DNA from: SG8-38 sp041576815
GTDB taxonomy: Bacteria > Myxococcota_A > Polyangia > Polyangiales > Houyiibacteriaceae
DNA: 64,000 nucleotides
Reading direction: 5' to 3'
Assembly (NCBI GenBank): GCA_041576815.1
Contig: JBFGKE010000016.1
Coordinates: 1-64,000 of the forward strand
Both the position numbers and the translations under genes were made by a program. Shown here one piece after another: positions 51,021-60,040 of this stretch. Within the stretch, counting starts at the first letter, position 1. Each line of letters begins with the position of its first letter. Under the pieces are notes generated by a model. That model made no database searches, was not told where the DNA came from, and saw only the letters and a list, made by a program, of their open reading frames with translations.

Positions 51021-54000
51021 ATGATCAAGGTTAGCTGCCCGTCATGTAATGCGTCTTACGACGTCGACGAGGACCGGTTGCCCAACGAAGGGCTTCGGAT
51101 GCGATGCCCGAAGTGTAGCGAAAGCTTTCAGGTTCATCGGGATGGTACGACGGCAAAGACCGGCGGCGGGGCTGCGCCGAGCACCAATCGGCGTGCCGCA
51201 CGAAAACGGACGCAGGTTGGCGTCGGCCCGCAGATGCCGCCTCCGGTTTCGCCCGACGCAAAAAAGCAGGCGCCTTCCGATTTGCCCGCACCCGGAGGGG
51301 AGGTCGATCTACCCGCTCCGTTTGCCGGCGATCTGTTCGGGGACCTCCCCGCGCCCAAGCAAGGCGGTCAGTCGCTCGACTTCGATCCGTTTGGTGAGCC
51401 GGGAGGGACGGATCTGCCCGCCCCGAAGCAGCCGGAAACCAGCTCTGGGTTCGACCCCTTCGCCGACATGGATCTTCCTGCGCCGATGTCCGCGCCCGGT
51501 GGAACCGATCTGCCGGCTCCACTGAACCGCCCGGCCGGATCGGAAGTCGATCTACCCGCGCCGATGGGTGGGGCGGTTCCCGGCCCGCACGACGAGGTCG
51601 ATCTTCCGATGGCGCTGACCGATGCAGAGCTCCCCAGGCCCAAGGTCGAGTCCGCGGTACCGGCCGCGATGGCGTTGGACTCCGAGCTCCCCGTGCCGAG
51701 CGGGCAGCAGGATCTCCCCATCGCGCGCGAGGATTTCATGGATCTCGGGCTCGACGGCCCCGAGCGGGCCCACGGTGGCGGTCCCGTCGAGCTCGATTTG
51801 CCGGATGGCGACGATCTCGACCTCGAGATGGACCTCGACGACGCTCCGCCGAAGCCTCCGGCGCTCCCACCCGTCGGCCAGCCGGTCGGGCCCCCAGGGC
51901 AAGACCCGATGGCGGACCGTATCAGCCGAGATTCGGCCGAGCTTCAGCTCCCCGAGGCCGACCAGCTGGAGTTCTCCGAGCTTTCCGAAGGGGCCGGCGG
52001 CGTGCAACACATGCCGCACCCCGGAGGCGAAGCCGACGCCGGTTTGGACGAGCCCAAGCCAAAGCTTCGCGTCAAAGCGATTTCCGTAAAGGCGCCGCCC
52101 TGGCTGCTCAAGGGCGCAGCGACCCTCGCCGCGCTCGGGCTCTTGCTCGGGGTTGGTTTCTACCTCGGGACGACCCAGTACGGGCTCTTCGGAATCCACC
52201 TCGTCGAGCCGCTGATGCCAGGCGCTGGGGACGAGCTCGCCGTCGCTCAGGCGATCGAGAACGCGGAGCTGACGGCCGCCGCCGACACGTACGCTGCGTC
52301 CCTGCAGGCGCTCCAGGCACTTCGCGGAGCGCGGGAGGACGCGGGCCTCAATCGACAGCTCGCCGCGAGAAGCTTGCTGCACGAGTCATACCACGCGATT
52401 CGGTATGGACAGGACGCCGAGAGCGCGAGCATCGCCGACGAGGTTCGCCTGTTCTTGCAGCGCAGGGGAGACGAAGCGCCGCGTGTCCACGTCGCGCTTG
52501 CAGCGGACGCACTTCGTAACGCGGACAGCGCGGTGGCCGCTTCCGAGATTTCACTCGCCTCGCAAGAAGACCCCAACGACGTCTATGTCGACTTGGTGGC
52601 CGGCGAGATAGCGATCAAAGCACGGGACGGACAGGCCGCCCTCGAGGCCTTCGGACGCGCGATGAAGAAACACGACAGCGCACGCGCTCAGTGGGGTCTC
52701 ACCCGCGCCTACCGCATCCTCGGCGACCAAGAAAAGGCAAAGGCGGCTGCAAAGGCCACCTACGCGCTCAACCCCGAACACACCGGTGCAACCGTCGCAG
52801 TTGCAGCCTCGATGCTCGCGGACGGCAAAATCGACGAGGCCTACGCGCTCCTGCAGGTGCCGGCTGGGCTTTCTCCGGATTCGGGGGACGTGGCGCGCGC
52901 TCGCGCGGACGAATCGGCTGCGCGAACGCTGGTCGCACGCATCGAAGAGCAGCGGGGCCGTCTCGGCGCCGCGCGGGAGATGTATGAAAAAGCCATCGAG
53001 CTCGACACGGGCAATGTCGAAGCCGCGCTCGGGGCAGCCCGCCTCGTTCTCATGGAGGGTGTTTATCCGGACGCCTACGCGCGGTTTCAAACCGTGCTCG
53101 GCTCCGAGATCCCGCCAGGGGCCGAGATGGACGTGACCGGCAAGCCGAGGGTCGTCGTCGAGGCCAAGCTCGGGGCGGTCGAGGCGCTTTTGGCCATGGA
53201 CAAGGCCGAGGAGGCCCAGGCGCTTCTCGCGGATTTGCAGACGCCCGAGCCCGTCAATCGCGACGTCGAGCTCTGGCGCGGAAAGGTCTACGAAGGCCTG
53301 AAGGACACGCGGCAGGCCGTGCGCCATTTCCGAAACGCCATCCAACTGGATCCGACCTCCATTCGAGGATACATCGCGCTCGCGCAGCACTACACGTCGA
53401 CGAAGCGCCCGGGCGAAGCGGTCGGTGTGCTGGTCGAAGCGCAGCGAAACGTCGAGATCACCGCGGAGGTGCGTCGGCTGCTCGGGTGGGCCGAGCTTCA
53501 GCGCGGTCGAATCGACGAAGCGATTCAGGAGTTCGGTAGGGCGCTGCGACTCGATCCCGAGGATTCGTCTGCGAGGTTTGGGCTCGCAATCGCCCACAGG
53601 CGCAAGGGAATGCTCGAGGAGGCTGCCGCTGGTCTCGCCGAAGTCGAAGCCCTGGACGCGAAGTTCCCCGGTCTCGCCCTCGAAAAGGGACGTCTCGCAG
53701 AAGCGGCAGGCGACACGGACGGGGCAGTAGAGAGTTACCGCAAGGCACTCGAGGACTCTCCGAACGACGCGGCGTTGAGGTCTCGCCTCGGAGCCGTCTT
53801 GATGCTCACCGGGCAGCTCGAAGAATCCGAGGAGCTCCTCGAGGAAGTGATTGCCGCGCAGCCGTACTCCGCGGAGGCAGAGCACTTCCTCGGCCGAATC
53901 GACATGAAGCGTGGTCAGCTCGAGTCCGCGCGCCAGCATTTCTTGCGCGCTGCGCGCCTCGAATCCGAAAACGGGATGTACCGGATGTATGTCGCATGGG

Positions 54001-54563
54001 TGGCGCTCGAGACCAACGAAATGACGACCGCCCTACGCGAGCTCGACACCGCCCTGAAGCTCGACCCGAGCCTCGGCGATGCCCACTGGCTGCGGGCACG
54101 CATCGGAATCCGTGCTGGGACGGTCCGCGACGCGTTGGCGGATCTGCGAAAAGCGATCGAGCTCAACCCGAAACGAATCGAGTCTTGGGCTGCGATGGGC
54201 GAGTGCCACTATCAGCTCGGCCAAGTGAAAGATGCGATCGCGGATTACGAAAAAGCCGTCGAGGGCGACCCGGCGCGTGGGGACTGGTGGTATCGGCTCG
54301 GGCGACTCCAGCTCGATGAAGGTCGCGTGTCACAGGCGCTCGAGTCTCTGACGAAGGCCGTCGCTCCCGGCGATGAGGCTCCAGAGGGCAAAGCATGGCT
54401 TGCCGACGCGCACCGGCTCGTCGGGGACATCCATTTTTCGCAGAACGAGCGGCAGGACGCAGTCGTCCATTACGGACGCTACCTCGAGCTGTCCTCGCTC
54501 GACGCGCTCGACCGGGCAGACGTCGAAGCGAAGCTTCGTAGGCTCGGGGCGGGCCTCGACTGA
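51021..54563 (+). CDS. Large zinc-ribbon / membrane-anchored TPR protein
   Basis: An 1180-residue protein. Residues 1-40 form an MJ0042-type zinc ribbon with C6-x2-C9 and C29-x2-C32. Residues about 50-340 are a low-complexity Pro/Ala/Asp-rich linker with recurring LPAP and DLP motifs. One membrane helix follows at about 356-380 (LLKGAATLAALGLLLGVGFY). From about 400 to the end there are many TPR units. The topology suggests a cytoplasmic zinc-ribbon head and a periplasmic TPR scaffold. Myxobacterial motility and envelope complexes use proteins of this build, but no GYF or other motility marker is present. Divergent from zapA. Confidence 0.85.
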   Translation: MIKVSCPSCNASYDVDEDRLPNEGLRMRCPKCSESFQVHRDGTTAKTGGGAAPSTNRRAARKRTQVGVGPQMPPPVSPDAKKQAPSDLPAPGGEVDLPAPFAGDLFGDLPAPKQGGQSLDFDPFGEPGGTDLPAPKQPETSSGFDPFADMDLPAPMSAPGGTDLPAPLNRPAGSEVDLPAPMGGAVPGPHDEVDLPMALTDAELPRPKVESAVPAAMALDSELPVPSGQQDLPIAREDFMDLGLDGPERAHGGGPVELDLPDGDDLDLEMDLDDAPPKPPALPPVGQPVGPPGQDPMADRISRDSAELQLPEADQLEFSELSEGAGGVQHMPHPGGEADAGLDEPKPKLRVKAISVKAPPWLLKGAATLAALGLLLGVGFYLGTTQYGLFGIHLVEPLMPGAGDELAVAQAIENAELTAAADTYAASLQALQALRGAREDAGLNRQLAARSLLHESYHAIRYGQDAESASIADEVRLFLQRRGDEAPRVHVALAADALRNADSAVAASEISLASQEDPNDVYVDLVAGEIAIKARDGQAALEAFGRAMKKHDSARAQWGLTRAYRILGDQEKAKAAAKATYALNPEHTGATVAVAASMLADGKIDEAYALLQVPAGLSPDSGDVARARADESAARTLVARIEEQRGRLGAAREMYEKAIELDTGNVEAALGAARLVLMEGVYPDAYARFQTVLGSEIPPGAEMDVTGKPRVVVEAKLGAVEALLAMDKAEEAQALLADLQTPEPVNRDVELWRGKVYEGLKDTRQAVRHFRNAIQLDPTSIRGYIALAQHYTSTKRPGEAVGVLVEAQRNVEITAEVRRLLGWAELQRGRIDEAIQEFGRALRLDPEDSSARFGLAIAHRRKGMLEEAAAGLAEVEALDAKFPGLALEKGRLAEAAGDTDGAVESYRKALEDSPNDAALRSRLGAVLMLTGQLEESEELLEEVIAAQPYSAEAEHFLGRIDMKRGQLESARQHFLRAARLESENGMYRMYVAWVALETNEMTTALRELDTALKLDPSLGDAHWLRARIGIRAGTVRDALADLRKAIELNPKRIESWAAMGECHYQLGQVKDAIADYEKAVEGDPARGDWWYRLGRLQLDEGRVSQALESLTKAVAPGDEAPEGKAWLADAHRLVGDIHFSQNERQDAVVHYGRYLELSSLDALDRADVEAKLRRLGAGLD

Positions 54564-54570
54564 GACACGC

Positions 54571-54969
54571 TCACTCGAGCTGGTTGCGCCCGAACGCGCT
54601 CGGCAGAAGCGAGTCGAGCGCATAGTCCGCACGTTCGCCCCCCGCGTAGCTCCGGATCGCGAGCTCCGGAGCGAGCTCCCACAGGAACTGCCGGCAGATG
54701 CCGCAGGGTGGCGTGGGGCTGCTTGCGCCCGACACGATCACGAGTGCGGTGAGCTCGCGCTCGCCTGCTGCGATCGCGGCCGCAAGGGCTGCACGCTCGG
54801 CGCATATCGTTGCGCCAAAGCTCGCGTTTTCGACGTTGCAGCCCGTGAAGATGCCGCCCGGGGTCTGGATTGCCGCACCGACGGCGAACCCGGAATAGGG
54901 CGCGTACGCGTGGCTCCGTGCCGCGGCGGCCGCACGCTTCAGAGCCTCCCACCCGGATTCTTCACTCAT
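54571..54969 (-). CDS. cdd: Cytidine deaminase
   Basis: A 132-residue tetrameric-type cytidine deaminase for pyrimidine salvage. The active site reads ATICAERAAL (zinc Cys and catalytic Glu) and PCGICRQFLWE (two further zinc Cys), with YAPYSGFAVGAAI at the N-terminus and GCNVENASF for substrate binding. ATG 54969 overlaps the pnp stop as ATGA, so translation is coupled to the purine nucleoside phosphorylase gene. Confidence 0.95.
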   Translation of the reverse strand: MSEESGWEALKRAAAAARSHAYAPYSGFAVGAAIQTPGGIFTGCNVENASFGATICAERAALAAAIAAGERELTALVIVSGASSPTPPCGICRQFLWELAPELAIRSYAGGERADYALDSLLPSAFGRNQLE

Positions 54970-55799
54970 ATCGACTCCAGGATACCGGAGAGCAGCGCCT
55001 CGAATCGCGGCTGCACCCGCTGCGCCGTTTCGCGAACCTCGTCGTGGCCGAGCGGTTGGTCCGACATGCCTGCGGCCAAGTTCGAGATGCACGAGATCCC
55101 CAGCACGCGACAGCCCATGTGCCGGGCGGCGAGCACCTCGAGCACCGTGCTCATCCCAACGGCGTCGGCGCCGACCGTCCGCAGCATGCGGATTTCGGCA
55201 GGCGTCTCGTACGCGGGTCCAAGCAAGCCGGCATAGACCCCACGCCGGAGGGTGAACCCCTGTTGCCGCGCCACCTCGGAGGCCGTATCCGCGAGCTCGG
55301 GATCATAGGCCGTGGTCATGTCGACGAACCGCGGACCGAGCCTTTCGTCGTTGGGGCCCAACAGGCTGCTCGTGCCCGTCATGTTGATCTGATCGGTGAT
55401 CGCCATGAGGTCGCCGACCGCGAGCTCCCCAGAGATCCCGCCCGCGGCGTTCGTCACGATCATCGTTTTTGCGCCGAGCCAACGCATCAGCCGCACCCCG
55501 AACACCACGTCCTTCGCGGCGTAGCCTTCGTACAGGTGGGCGCGCCCCTGCATGGCGACGACGGCCCTGCCCCCTTTGCGGCCGATGACCAAGTTGCCCT
55601 CGTGCCCGGCCACGCCGGACAGCGGCATGTGGGGAATTTCGGCGTACGGAATCGTGACCGGCTCCGAAAGCGAAGACGCATAGGCCCCGAGCCCCGATCC
55701 GAGCACCAGCGCGACCTCCGGCTTCACGATCCCCCGGCGTTCGATTGCCGCTTTGGCCTGGTCGAGCTCTTCGGTCATCGCGTCCGCATTGTACGCCAC
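54966..55799 (-). CDS. Purine nucleoside phosphorylase (trimeric, PNP-1 type)
   Basis: A 277-residue enzyme cleaving inosine and guanosine with phosphate. Motifs are LVLGSGLGAYA, HMPLSGVAGHEGNL, GRAHLYEGY, VTNAAGGI and AGLLGPAYETPAEIRML. The base-contacting Asn in SCISNLAAGM suggests 6-oxopurine preference. It is cotranscribed and coupled with cytidine deaminase, forming a nucleoside-salvage pair. It diverges from the MopE-motif lipoprotein across only about 21 bases. Confidence 0.95.
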   Translation of the reverse strand: MAYNADAMTEELDQAKAAIERRGIVKPEVALVLGSGLGAYASSLSEPVTIPYAEIPHMPLSGVAGHEGNLVIGRKGGRAVVAMQGRAHLYEGYAAKDVVFGVRLMRWLGAKTMIVTNAAGGISGELAVGDLMAITDQINMTGTSSLLGPNDERLGPRFVDMTTAYDPELADTASEVARQQGFTLRRGVYAGLLGPAYETPAEIRMLRTVGADAVGMSTVLEVLAARHMGCRVLGISCISNLAAGMSDQPLGHDEVRETAQRVQPRFEALLSGILESI

Positions 55800-55820
55800 C
55801 TCCGCTATAGTGCCTGCCGG

Positions 55821-56462
55821 ATGATGAAACGAGTCGCGATCGCGTTCTCTGCGCTGTTGCTAGCGTGCGCGAGCAGAGCTGCCGAGGGCCCAGCTAGCGA
55901 AACCGCGGAGGAGGTCTTGGAGGAAGAGGTCGCGCCTCAGGTCATCGAGCCGTCGGTGCTGGTCTCGATCGTGCCCATCGCGACCGTGGTCGAAATACCG
56001 CGCACGTGTGGCGATCCCGTCGAGGAATCCTGCAACGCGCTCGACGACGACTGCGACGGCGTGATCGACGATGGCTGCGGGTACGGAGCCGGCCTCATTC
56101 AAGTCACGGCGTCGTGGGACTCCGGCGCCGACATCGACCTCTACATCACCGGGCCGCTCGGGGACACCTTGAGCTTTCAGCGCCCGTCCACCCCGTCCGG
56201 CGGGCGTTTGGACCACTCCGGGCGGGGCGAGTGCGACCCCGACTTGCCCAATCCGCGGATCGAAAACGCGCGTTGGGTTGGAAGTCGCCCCCTCGAAGGG
56301 ATTTACGAAGTCGAGGTCCACTACTGGGGCGAGTGCATCGGCGGGGGCGGGCCCACGAACGTGACGATCTCCGTCGCCGTCGCGCGACGAATCGCCGGGC
56401 AGTATCGCCACAGCCTCCTTCCGGGGGAACGAGTGCGGGTCGTGCGGTTCGTCGTGCAATGA
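55821..56462 (+). CDS. Lipoprotein with MopE-like metal-binding motif
   Basis: A 213-residue predicted lipoprotein (lipobox LLAC, Cys16). An acidic stretch of about 40 residues leads to CNALDDDCDGVIDDGCG, a near copy of the MopE-type putative metal-binding motif common in myxobacterial surface proteins. A beta domain with DIDLYITGPLGDTLSF follows, resembling DUF2135/pre-peptidase-like folds. Its stop overlaps the start of the GT-C glycosyltransferase gene as ATGA. Probably extracellular; role unknown. Confidence 0.8.
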   Translation: MMKRVAIAFSALLLACASRAAEGPASETAEEVLEEEVAPQVIEPSVLVSIVPIATVVEIPRTCGDPVEESCNALDDDCDGVIDDGCGYGAGLIQVTASWDSGADIDLYITGPLGDTLSFQRPSTPSGGRLDHSGRGECDPDLPNPRIENARWVGSRPLEGIYEVEVHYWGECIGGGGPTNVTISVAVARRIAGQYRHSLLPGERVRVVRFVVQ

Positions 56463-57748
56463 CACCCGCGTGGAAGCGACGAGCGTGTGCGTTGTTCTTG
56501 ACCTTGCAAGGTGGCGCGATCGTCGCTCTCGCGGTCGCCGTACGACAAGGCGCGTCGCCCTCGACGGTCGCCAGCGGTGTCGCGCTTTGTTTTCTCCCGT
56601 ATCTCGGTGTGGTTTGGAGTGCGGGCTCGCTCGATCCGAAGACGGCGCGTTTCGTCGGAATCGTGGGCGCCTCGGCATTCGGCGCCGCGCTCATCGTCTC
56701 GCCGCCGGTCCTCTCCGACGACCTCCATCGGTACCTCTGGGAGGGTCGATTGTGGCTGCAAGGCCACAATCCGTATCGTCACTCGCCCGACGACCCAACG
56801 CTGATCGCGCTCCGCGATCTGCACTGGGCCGCCATCAACAACAAGCCGCTCGCCAGCATCTATCCTCCATTCTCTCAGCTGCTCTTCATCGTGTCGGCGT
56901 GGCTCGGCGGAACAGTGTGGGCCGTGAAGCTGATCGCGCTGGCCGCTCACGTCTCGAGCGCGGCGCTGGTCGGCAAGGTCTGCAGCGACGTTCGAAGCGC
57001 GCCGCTCCTTCTAGGGCTGAATCCCTTGTTGTTGAGCGAGAGCGCGCTCAACGGCCACTTCGACATCCTATGCGGCACCTCGCTGTTGCTAGCCGGCTGG
57101 TATGCTTCGAGTAGTGCGTTTGCGCGTGCGGCCGCCGCGGTGTGCGCGGCGGTCGGGCTCAAAATCATCGGCCTCGTCGGGCTTCCGCTGCTTTGGAAGC
57201 GACCCAAGGCTTTGATGTCTGCTGGTTTCGTTTCCATGCTGCTGCTCTTACCACTTGGCTGGTGGCGACCCATCACCGATCCCATCTCCGGCGTCGGCCA
57301 GTTTGCCCAGCGCTGGCGCGGCAACGAAAGCCTCTTTGCCGTGGTCGAGCGGTTGGCTGCGCTGGCGCTCGATCCCAGCGAAGCGTCGTTCGTCGCACGA
57401 GCTACGGTCATTTTTCTCGTGATCGTCGCGTGCGGGCTCGTCGCGCGCCGGCGCCTACCCGGTGTGCAAGCGGCGCGGGCGCTCGTGTGGGCGGTCCTGC
57501 TCCTCTCGCCCCAAGTCCACCCGTGGTACCTCGCCTGGCTGCTTCCCCTCGAGGTCGCCGCACGGGGTCGCGCGGGTCTGGTGTGGAGCGCCGCGATTCT
57601 CCTTGCCTATGCGCCGCTCGACCGCTGGGTCTCGGAGGGCGTGTGGGTGATGCCCGTCGAGCTTCAGGCGATCGAGTACTGCGCCGTCGCGTTGGCACTC
57701 CTCGTCGACCCGCGCCGTCCGAGCCTTCGCACGCCGATGTCGGGGTAG
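56459..57748 (+). CDS. Multi-pass GT-C type glycosyltransferase (polyprenol-dependent mannosyltransferase-like)
   Basis: A 429-residue integral membrane protein with about ten helices. The loop after the first helices carries LSDDLHRYLWEGRLWLQGHN, the acidic pair and RYLW pattern typical of GT87/MptA-like enzymes that use polyprenyl-phosphate sugars. YPPFSQLLF and HPWYLAWLLPLE are further family marks. It probably extends an envelope glycan on the periplasmic face. Start ATG 56459 overlaps the lipoprotein stop; the longer frame is a shadow. Donor sugar unknown. Confidence 0.85.
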   Translation: MTPAWKRRACALFLTLQGGAIVALAVAVRQGASPSTVASGVALCFLPYLGVVWSAGSLDPKTARFVGIVGASAFGAALIVSPPVLSDDLHRYLWEGRLWLQGHNPYRHSPDDPTLIALRDLHWAAINNKPLASIYPPFSQLLFIVSAWLGGTVWAVKLIALAAHVSSAALVGKVCSDVRSAPLLLGLNPLLLSESALNGHFDILCGTSLLLAGWYASSSAFARAAAAVCAAVGLKIIGLVGLPLLWKRPKALMSAGFVSMLLLLPLGWWRPITDPISGVGQFAQRWRGNESLFAVVERLAALALDPSEASFVARATVIFLVIVACGLVARRRLPGVQAARALVWAVLLLSPQVHPWYLAWLLPLEVAARGRAGLVWSAAILLAYAPLDRWVSEGVWVMPVELQAIEYCAVALALLVDPRRPSLRTPMSG

Positions 57749-57806
57749 GATTTCTCCAGTGTTTTCATGATTTTAGCTGAGGCATGAGGGTCGCTCCGGT
57801 TTTGGG

Positions 57807-57834
57807 TTGCGGGACGATACCCAGCCCTTAGACT
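57807..57834 (+). promoter_or_regulatory. Candidate rplU-rpmA promoter
   Basis: TTGCGG (57807-57812), a 16-base spacer and TAGACT (57829-57834) give an imperfect sigma-70 pattern. A start near 57841 leaves a leader of about 30 bases before rplU, too short for an elaborate L21 leader. Confidence 0.35.
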
Positions 57835-57870
57835 TGGCGCCCCGAACGAACGGGAAAGCAGCAATTCACG

Positions 57871-58179
57871 ATGTACGCGGTCATTCAAACAGGCGGAAAG
57901 CAGTACCGGGTCGAGCAGGGCGACACCATTCGCGTCGAGAAGCTCGAGGGCGACGTGGGCCAGAAGGTCGAGTTCACCGACGTGCTGATGGTCGGTGGTG
58001 AAAAGGTCCAAATCGGCAAGCCTCACGTCGGCGGAGCCAAGGTGACTGCCGAGATCGTCGCACAGGACCTCGCGAAGAAAATCATCGTGTTCAAGATGAA
58101 GCGCCGCAAGGGCTATCGTCGCCGGCGCGGCCACCGGCAGCCGTACACCGAGCTGCGTATCAAGAGCGTGAAAGGCTAG
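57871..58179 (+). CDS. rplU: 50S ribosomal protein L21
   Basis: A 102-residue ribosomal protein opening MYAVIQTGGKQYRVEQGDTI, with the conserved C-terminal KRRKGYRRRRGHRQPYTEL that binds 23S rRNA. It is followed 9 bases later by rpmA, the standard rplU-rpmA order. The obg gene that often follows is not here; a HAD-family gene takes its place. Confidence 0.98.
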   Translation: MYAVIQTGGKQYRVEQGDTIRVEKLEGDVGQKVEFTDVLMVGGEKVQIGKPHVGGAKVTAEIVAQDLAKKIIVFKMKRRKGYRRRRGHRQPYTELRIKSVKG

Positions 58180-58188
58180 GGGCAAGCC

Positions 58189-58449
58189 ATGGCACACAAG
58201 AAAGGTCAGGGCTCATCGCGCAACGGGCGCGACTCCAAGCCGCAGTATCGTGGGGTCAAGGTTTTCGGCGGGCAGCAGGTGCCCGCAGGCAGCATTCTGG
58301 TTCGCCAGGTCGGTCAAACGTTCCACCCTGGTCCCAACGTCGGCGTGGGTAAGGACTACACGCTGTGGGCGAAGGTCGACGGCGTGGTGAAGTTCGAGCG
58401 TCGCGGGCGAAACGGAAAGCGCGTCAGCGTCTACCCCACCGACAGCTGA
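58189..58449 (+). CDS. rpmA: 50S ribosomal protein L27
   Basis: An 86-residue ribosomal protein opening MAHKKGQGSSRNGRDSKPQY, the exact L27 pattern whose N-terminus reaches the peptidyl-transferase centre. RQVGQTFHPGPNVGVGKDYT is also typical. No N-terminal extension needing cleavage, as seen in Firmicutes, is present. AGGGGC lies before the ATG. Confidence 0.98.
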   Translation: MAHKKGQGSSRNGRDSKPQYRGVKVFGGQQVPAGSILVRQVGQTFHPGPNVGVGKDYTLWAKVDGVVKFERRGRNGKRVSVYPTDS

Positions 58450-58457
58450 GCGACTCC

Positions 58458-59945
58458 TTGCAGGAGCGGTTCCCGGCCCCGGAGTTCGAGTCGCCCACGG
58501 GGAGCGCATTTCCACCGCCCGCGGGTCGGCGCGTGTATTGCAACCGCAACCTGCGCCTCGACCTCGTCAAAGCGGTGGGTTTCGACATGGACTATACCCT
58601 GGCGATCTACCGTCAAGCGGAGATGGATCGCCTGAGCATCGAGGCCACGGTTCGCAAGCTGGTCGAACGAGGGTACCCAGAGGAGCTGCTCACGATGAAG
58701 TACCGGACCGACTTCCCGGTCCGGGGGCTTCTGATCGACCGCAAGCTCGGCAACGTGCTGAAGATGGACCGGTATCGATACGTGAAGACCGCCTACCACG
58801 GCTTTCGCAAGCTGACGCGTGAGGAGCGCCGACGTGCCTATCACACGCGGCGCCTGCGACCGGGCACGGGCCGGTACCACTGGGTCGATACGCTCTATGC
58901 GCTTTCCGAGGTTGCTGTCTACGCGGCCGTGATCGAGCAGCTCGAAAGCCACAACGACCGTCTCGACTACGGGCAGCTCTTTGCCGACGTTCGCGCGTGC
59001 GCCGACCTCTCGCATCAGGACGGCTCCATCCTGGACGTCGTGCTCGAGGACCTGCCGCGCTTCGTAGACCGCGACCCGGACCTCGGCGTCCTGTTTCACC
59101 GCCTTCGGAGCGCCGGCAAACGTCTGTTCCTGCTGACCAACTCCGGCCCCGAGTACACCGAGGCGATGATGTCGTATCTGCTCGACGACGCGCTCGAAGA
59201 GTACCCGAGCTGGAAGAACTACCTCGACTACATCTGTACAGATTCCAAGAAGCCGGGCTTTTTCCTGGGGAAGGCGCCAGTCGTCGAGCGCGATTCTGGC
59301 TTGGAAGCACGAGAGCTCGCGAGGGGGCGCGTCTATTCGGGGGGCAACATCGTCGACCTCCAGCGCTCCCTCGGATTTGCGGGCGACGAGGTGCTCTACG
59401 TCGGCGATCACATCTATGGCGACGTGCTTCTCGCCAAAAAAGAGTCGACCTGGCGCACTGCGATGATCATCCAGGAGATGGATGACGAGCTCCGGGTGCT
59501 TCGCGAGCACGCCCTCAGCTTCGAGCGAGCCGGCACGCTCGAGCAGATGCGCGACGGGGTTCAGGACGAGCTCCGCGAGCGTCAGGCGAGGCTCAAGCGG
59601 GTTGAACGGAAGCTCGCCGAGCAGCCATCGGGACCCGAAAAGGCGAAGTGGGATGCCAAGCGAGTGCGACACAGGCGCTCGATCGACCGCCTACGGGCGC
59701 AGCTCAAAGATCTCGATGCGGAAAGCGCGACCCTCGAAGGGGTGTTGGACCAAGCGTTTCATCCGTTCTGGGGCTCCGTCTTCAAGGCCGGCAGCGAGGT
59801 GTCCAGCTTCGGAAATCAGGTCGAGCAGTACGCCGGTATCTACACCTCTCGTGCAACCAATCTCGGACAGTACTCCCCGATGCACTACTTTCAGAGCCCG
59901 CGTCACCGGATGCCACACGAGCTCGGCACGGTGCTGGGCAGCTGA
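58458..59945 (+). CDS. HAD-superfamily 5'-nucleotidase-like protein (HAD-IG / cN-II type)
   Basis: About 495 residues of the large purine 5'-nucleotidase-like HAD group. Motif I is AVGFDMDYTLAIY (Asp43 and Asp45 from this start), motif II LFLLTNSGPEY, and the acidic motif VLYVGDHIYGDVLLAKK. A charged coiled coil at about 375-430 (LRERQARLKRVERKLAEQ) interrupts the late part. Such proteins dephosphorylate nucleoside monophosphates such as IMP or GMP, but members also act on other phosphates. The start is uncertain: TTG 58458, 8 bases after rpmA, or GTG 58533 (VYCNRNLRLD), which is closer to the conserved start. Likely cotranscribed with rplU-rpmA. Confidence 0.87.
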   Translation: MQERFPAPEFESPTGSAFPPPAGRRVYCNRNLRLDLVKAVGFDMDYTLAIYRQAEMDRLSIEATVRKLVERGYPEELLTMKYRTDFPVRGLLIDRKLGNVLKMDRYRYVKTAYHGFRKLTREERRRAYHTRRLRPGTGRYHWVDTLYALSEVAVYAAVIEQLESHNDRLDYGQLFADVRACADLSHQDGSILDVVLEDLPRFVDRDPDLGVLFHRLRSAGKRLFLLTNSGPEYTEAMMSYLLDDALEEYPSWKNYLDYICTDSKKPGFFLGKAPVVERDSGLEARELARGRVYSGGNIVDLQRSLGFAGDEVLYVGDHIYGDVLLAKKESTWRTAMIIQEMDDELRVLREHALSFERAGTLEQMRDGVQDELRERQARLKRVERKLAEQPSGPEKAKWDAKRVRHRRSIDRLRAQLKDLDAESATLEGVLDQAFHPFWGSVFKAGSEVSSFGNQVEQYAGIYTSRATNLGQYSPMHYFQSPRHRMPHELGTVLGS

Positions 59946-59984
59946 GTCGCGACTCTGAATCGTCGCCATGGGCTGATTTTTCGC

Positions 59985-60012
59985 TTCGCAAAGCAGCGGG
60001 CTTGCTTATACT
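59985..60012 (+). promoter_or_regulatory. Candidate promoter of the histone-like gene
   Basis: TTCGCA (59985-59990), a 16-base spacer and TATACT (60007-60012). The -10 is strong; the -35 is moderate. Transcription would start near 60019, within or just before the inverted repeat at 60013-60038. Confidence 0.45.
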
Positions 60013-60038
60013 GGCGCTCCCACACGAAAGGGAGCGCC
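60013..60038 (+). promoter_or_regulatory. Perfect 9-bp inverted repeat over the ribosome site of the histone-like gene
   Basis: GGCGCTCCC (60013-60021) and GGGAGCGCC (60030-60038) are exact complements around the loop ACACGAAA. The 3' arm contains GGGAG, the ribosome-binding site for ATG 60041. If transcription starts at or before 60013, the hairpin would bury this site. If it starts near 60019, the repeat is better explained as a DNA operator at the start site. Confidence 0.6.
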
Positions 60039-60040
60039 AC

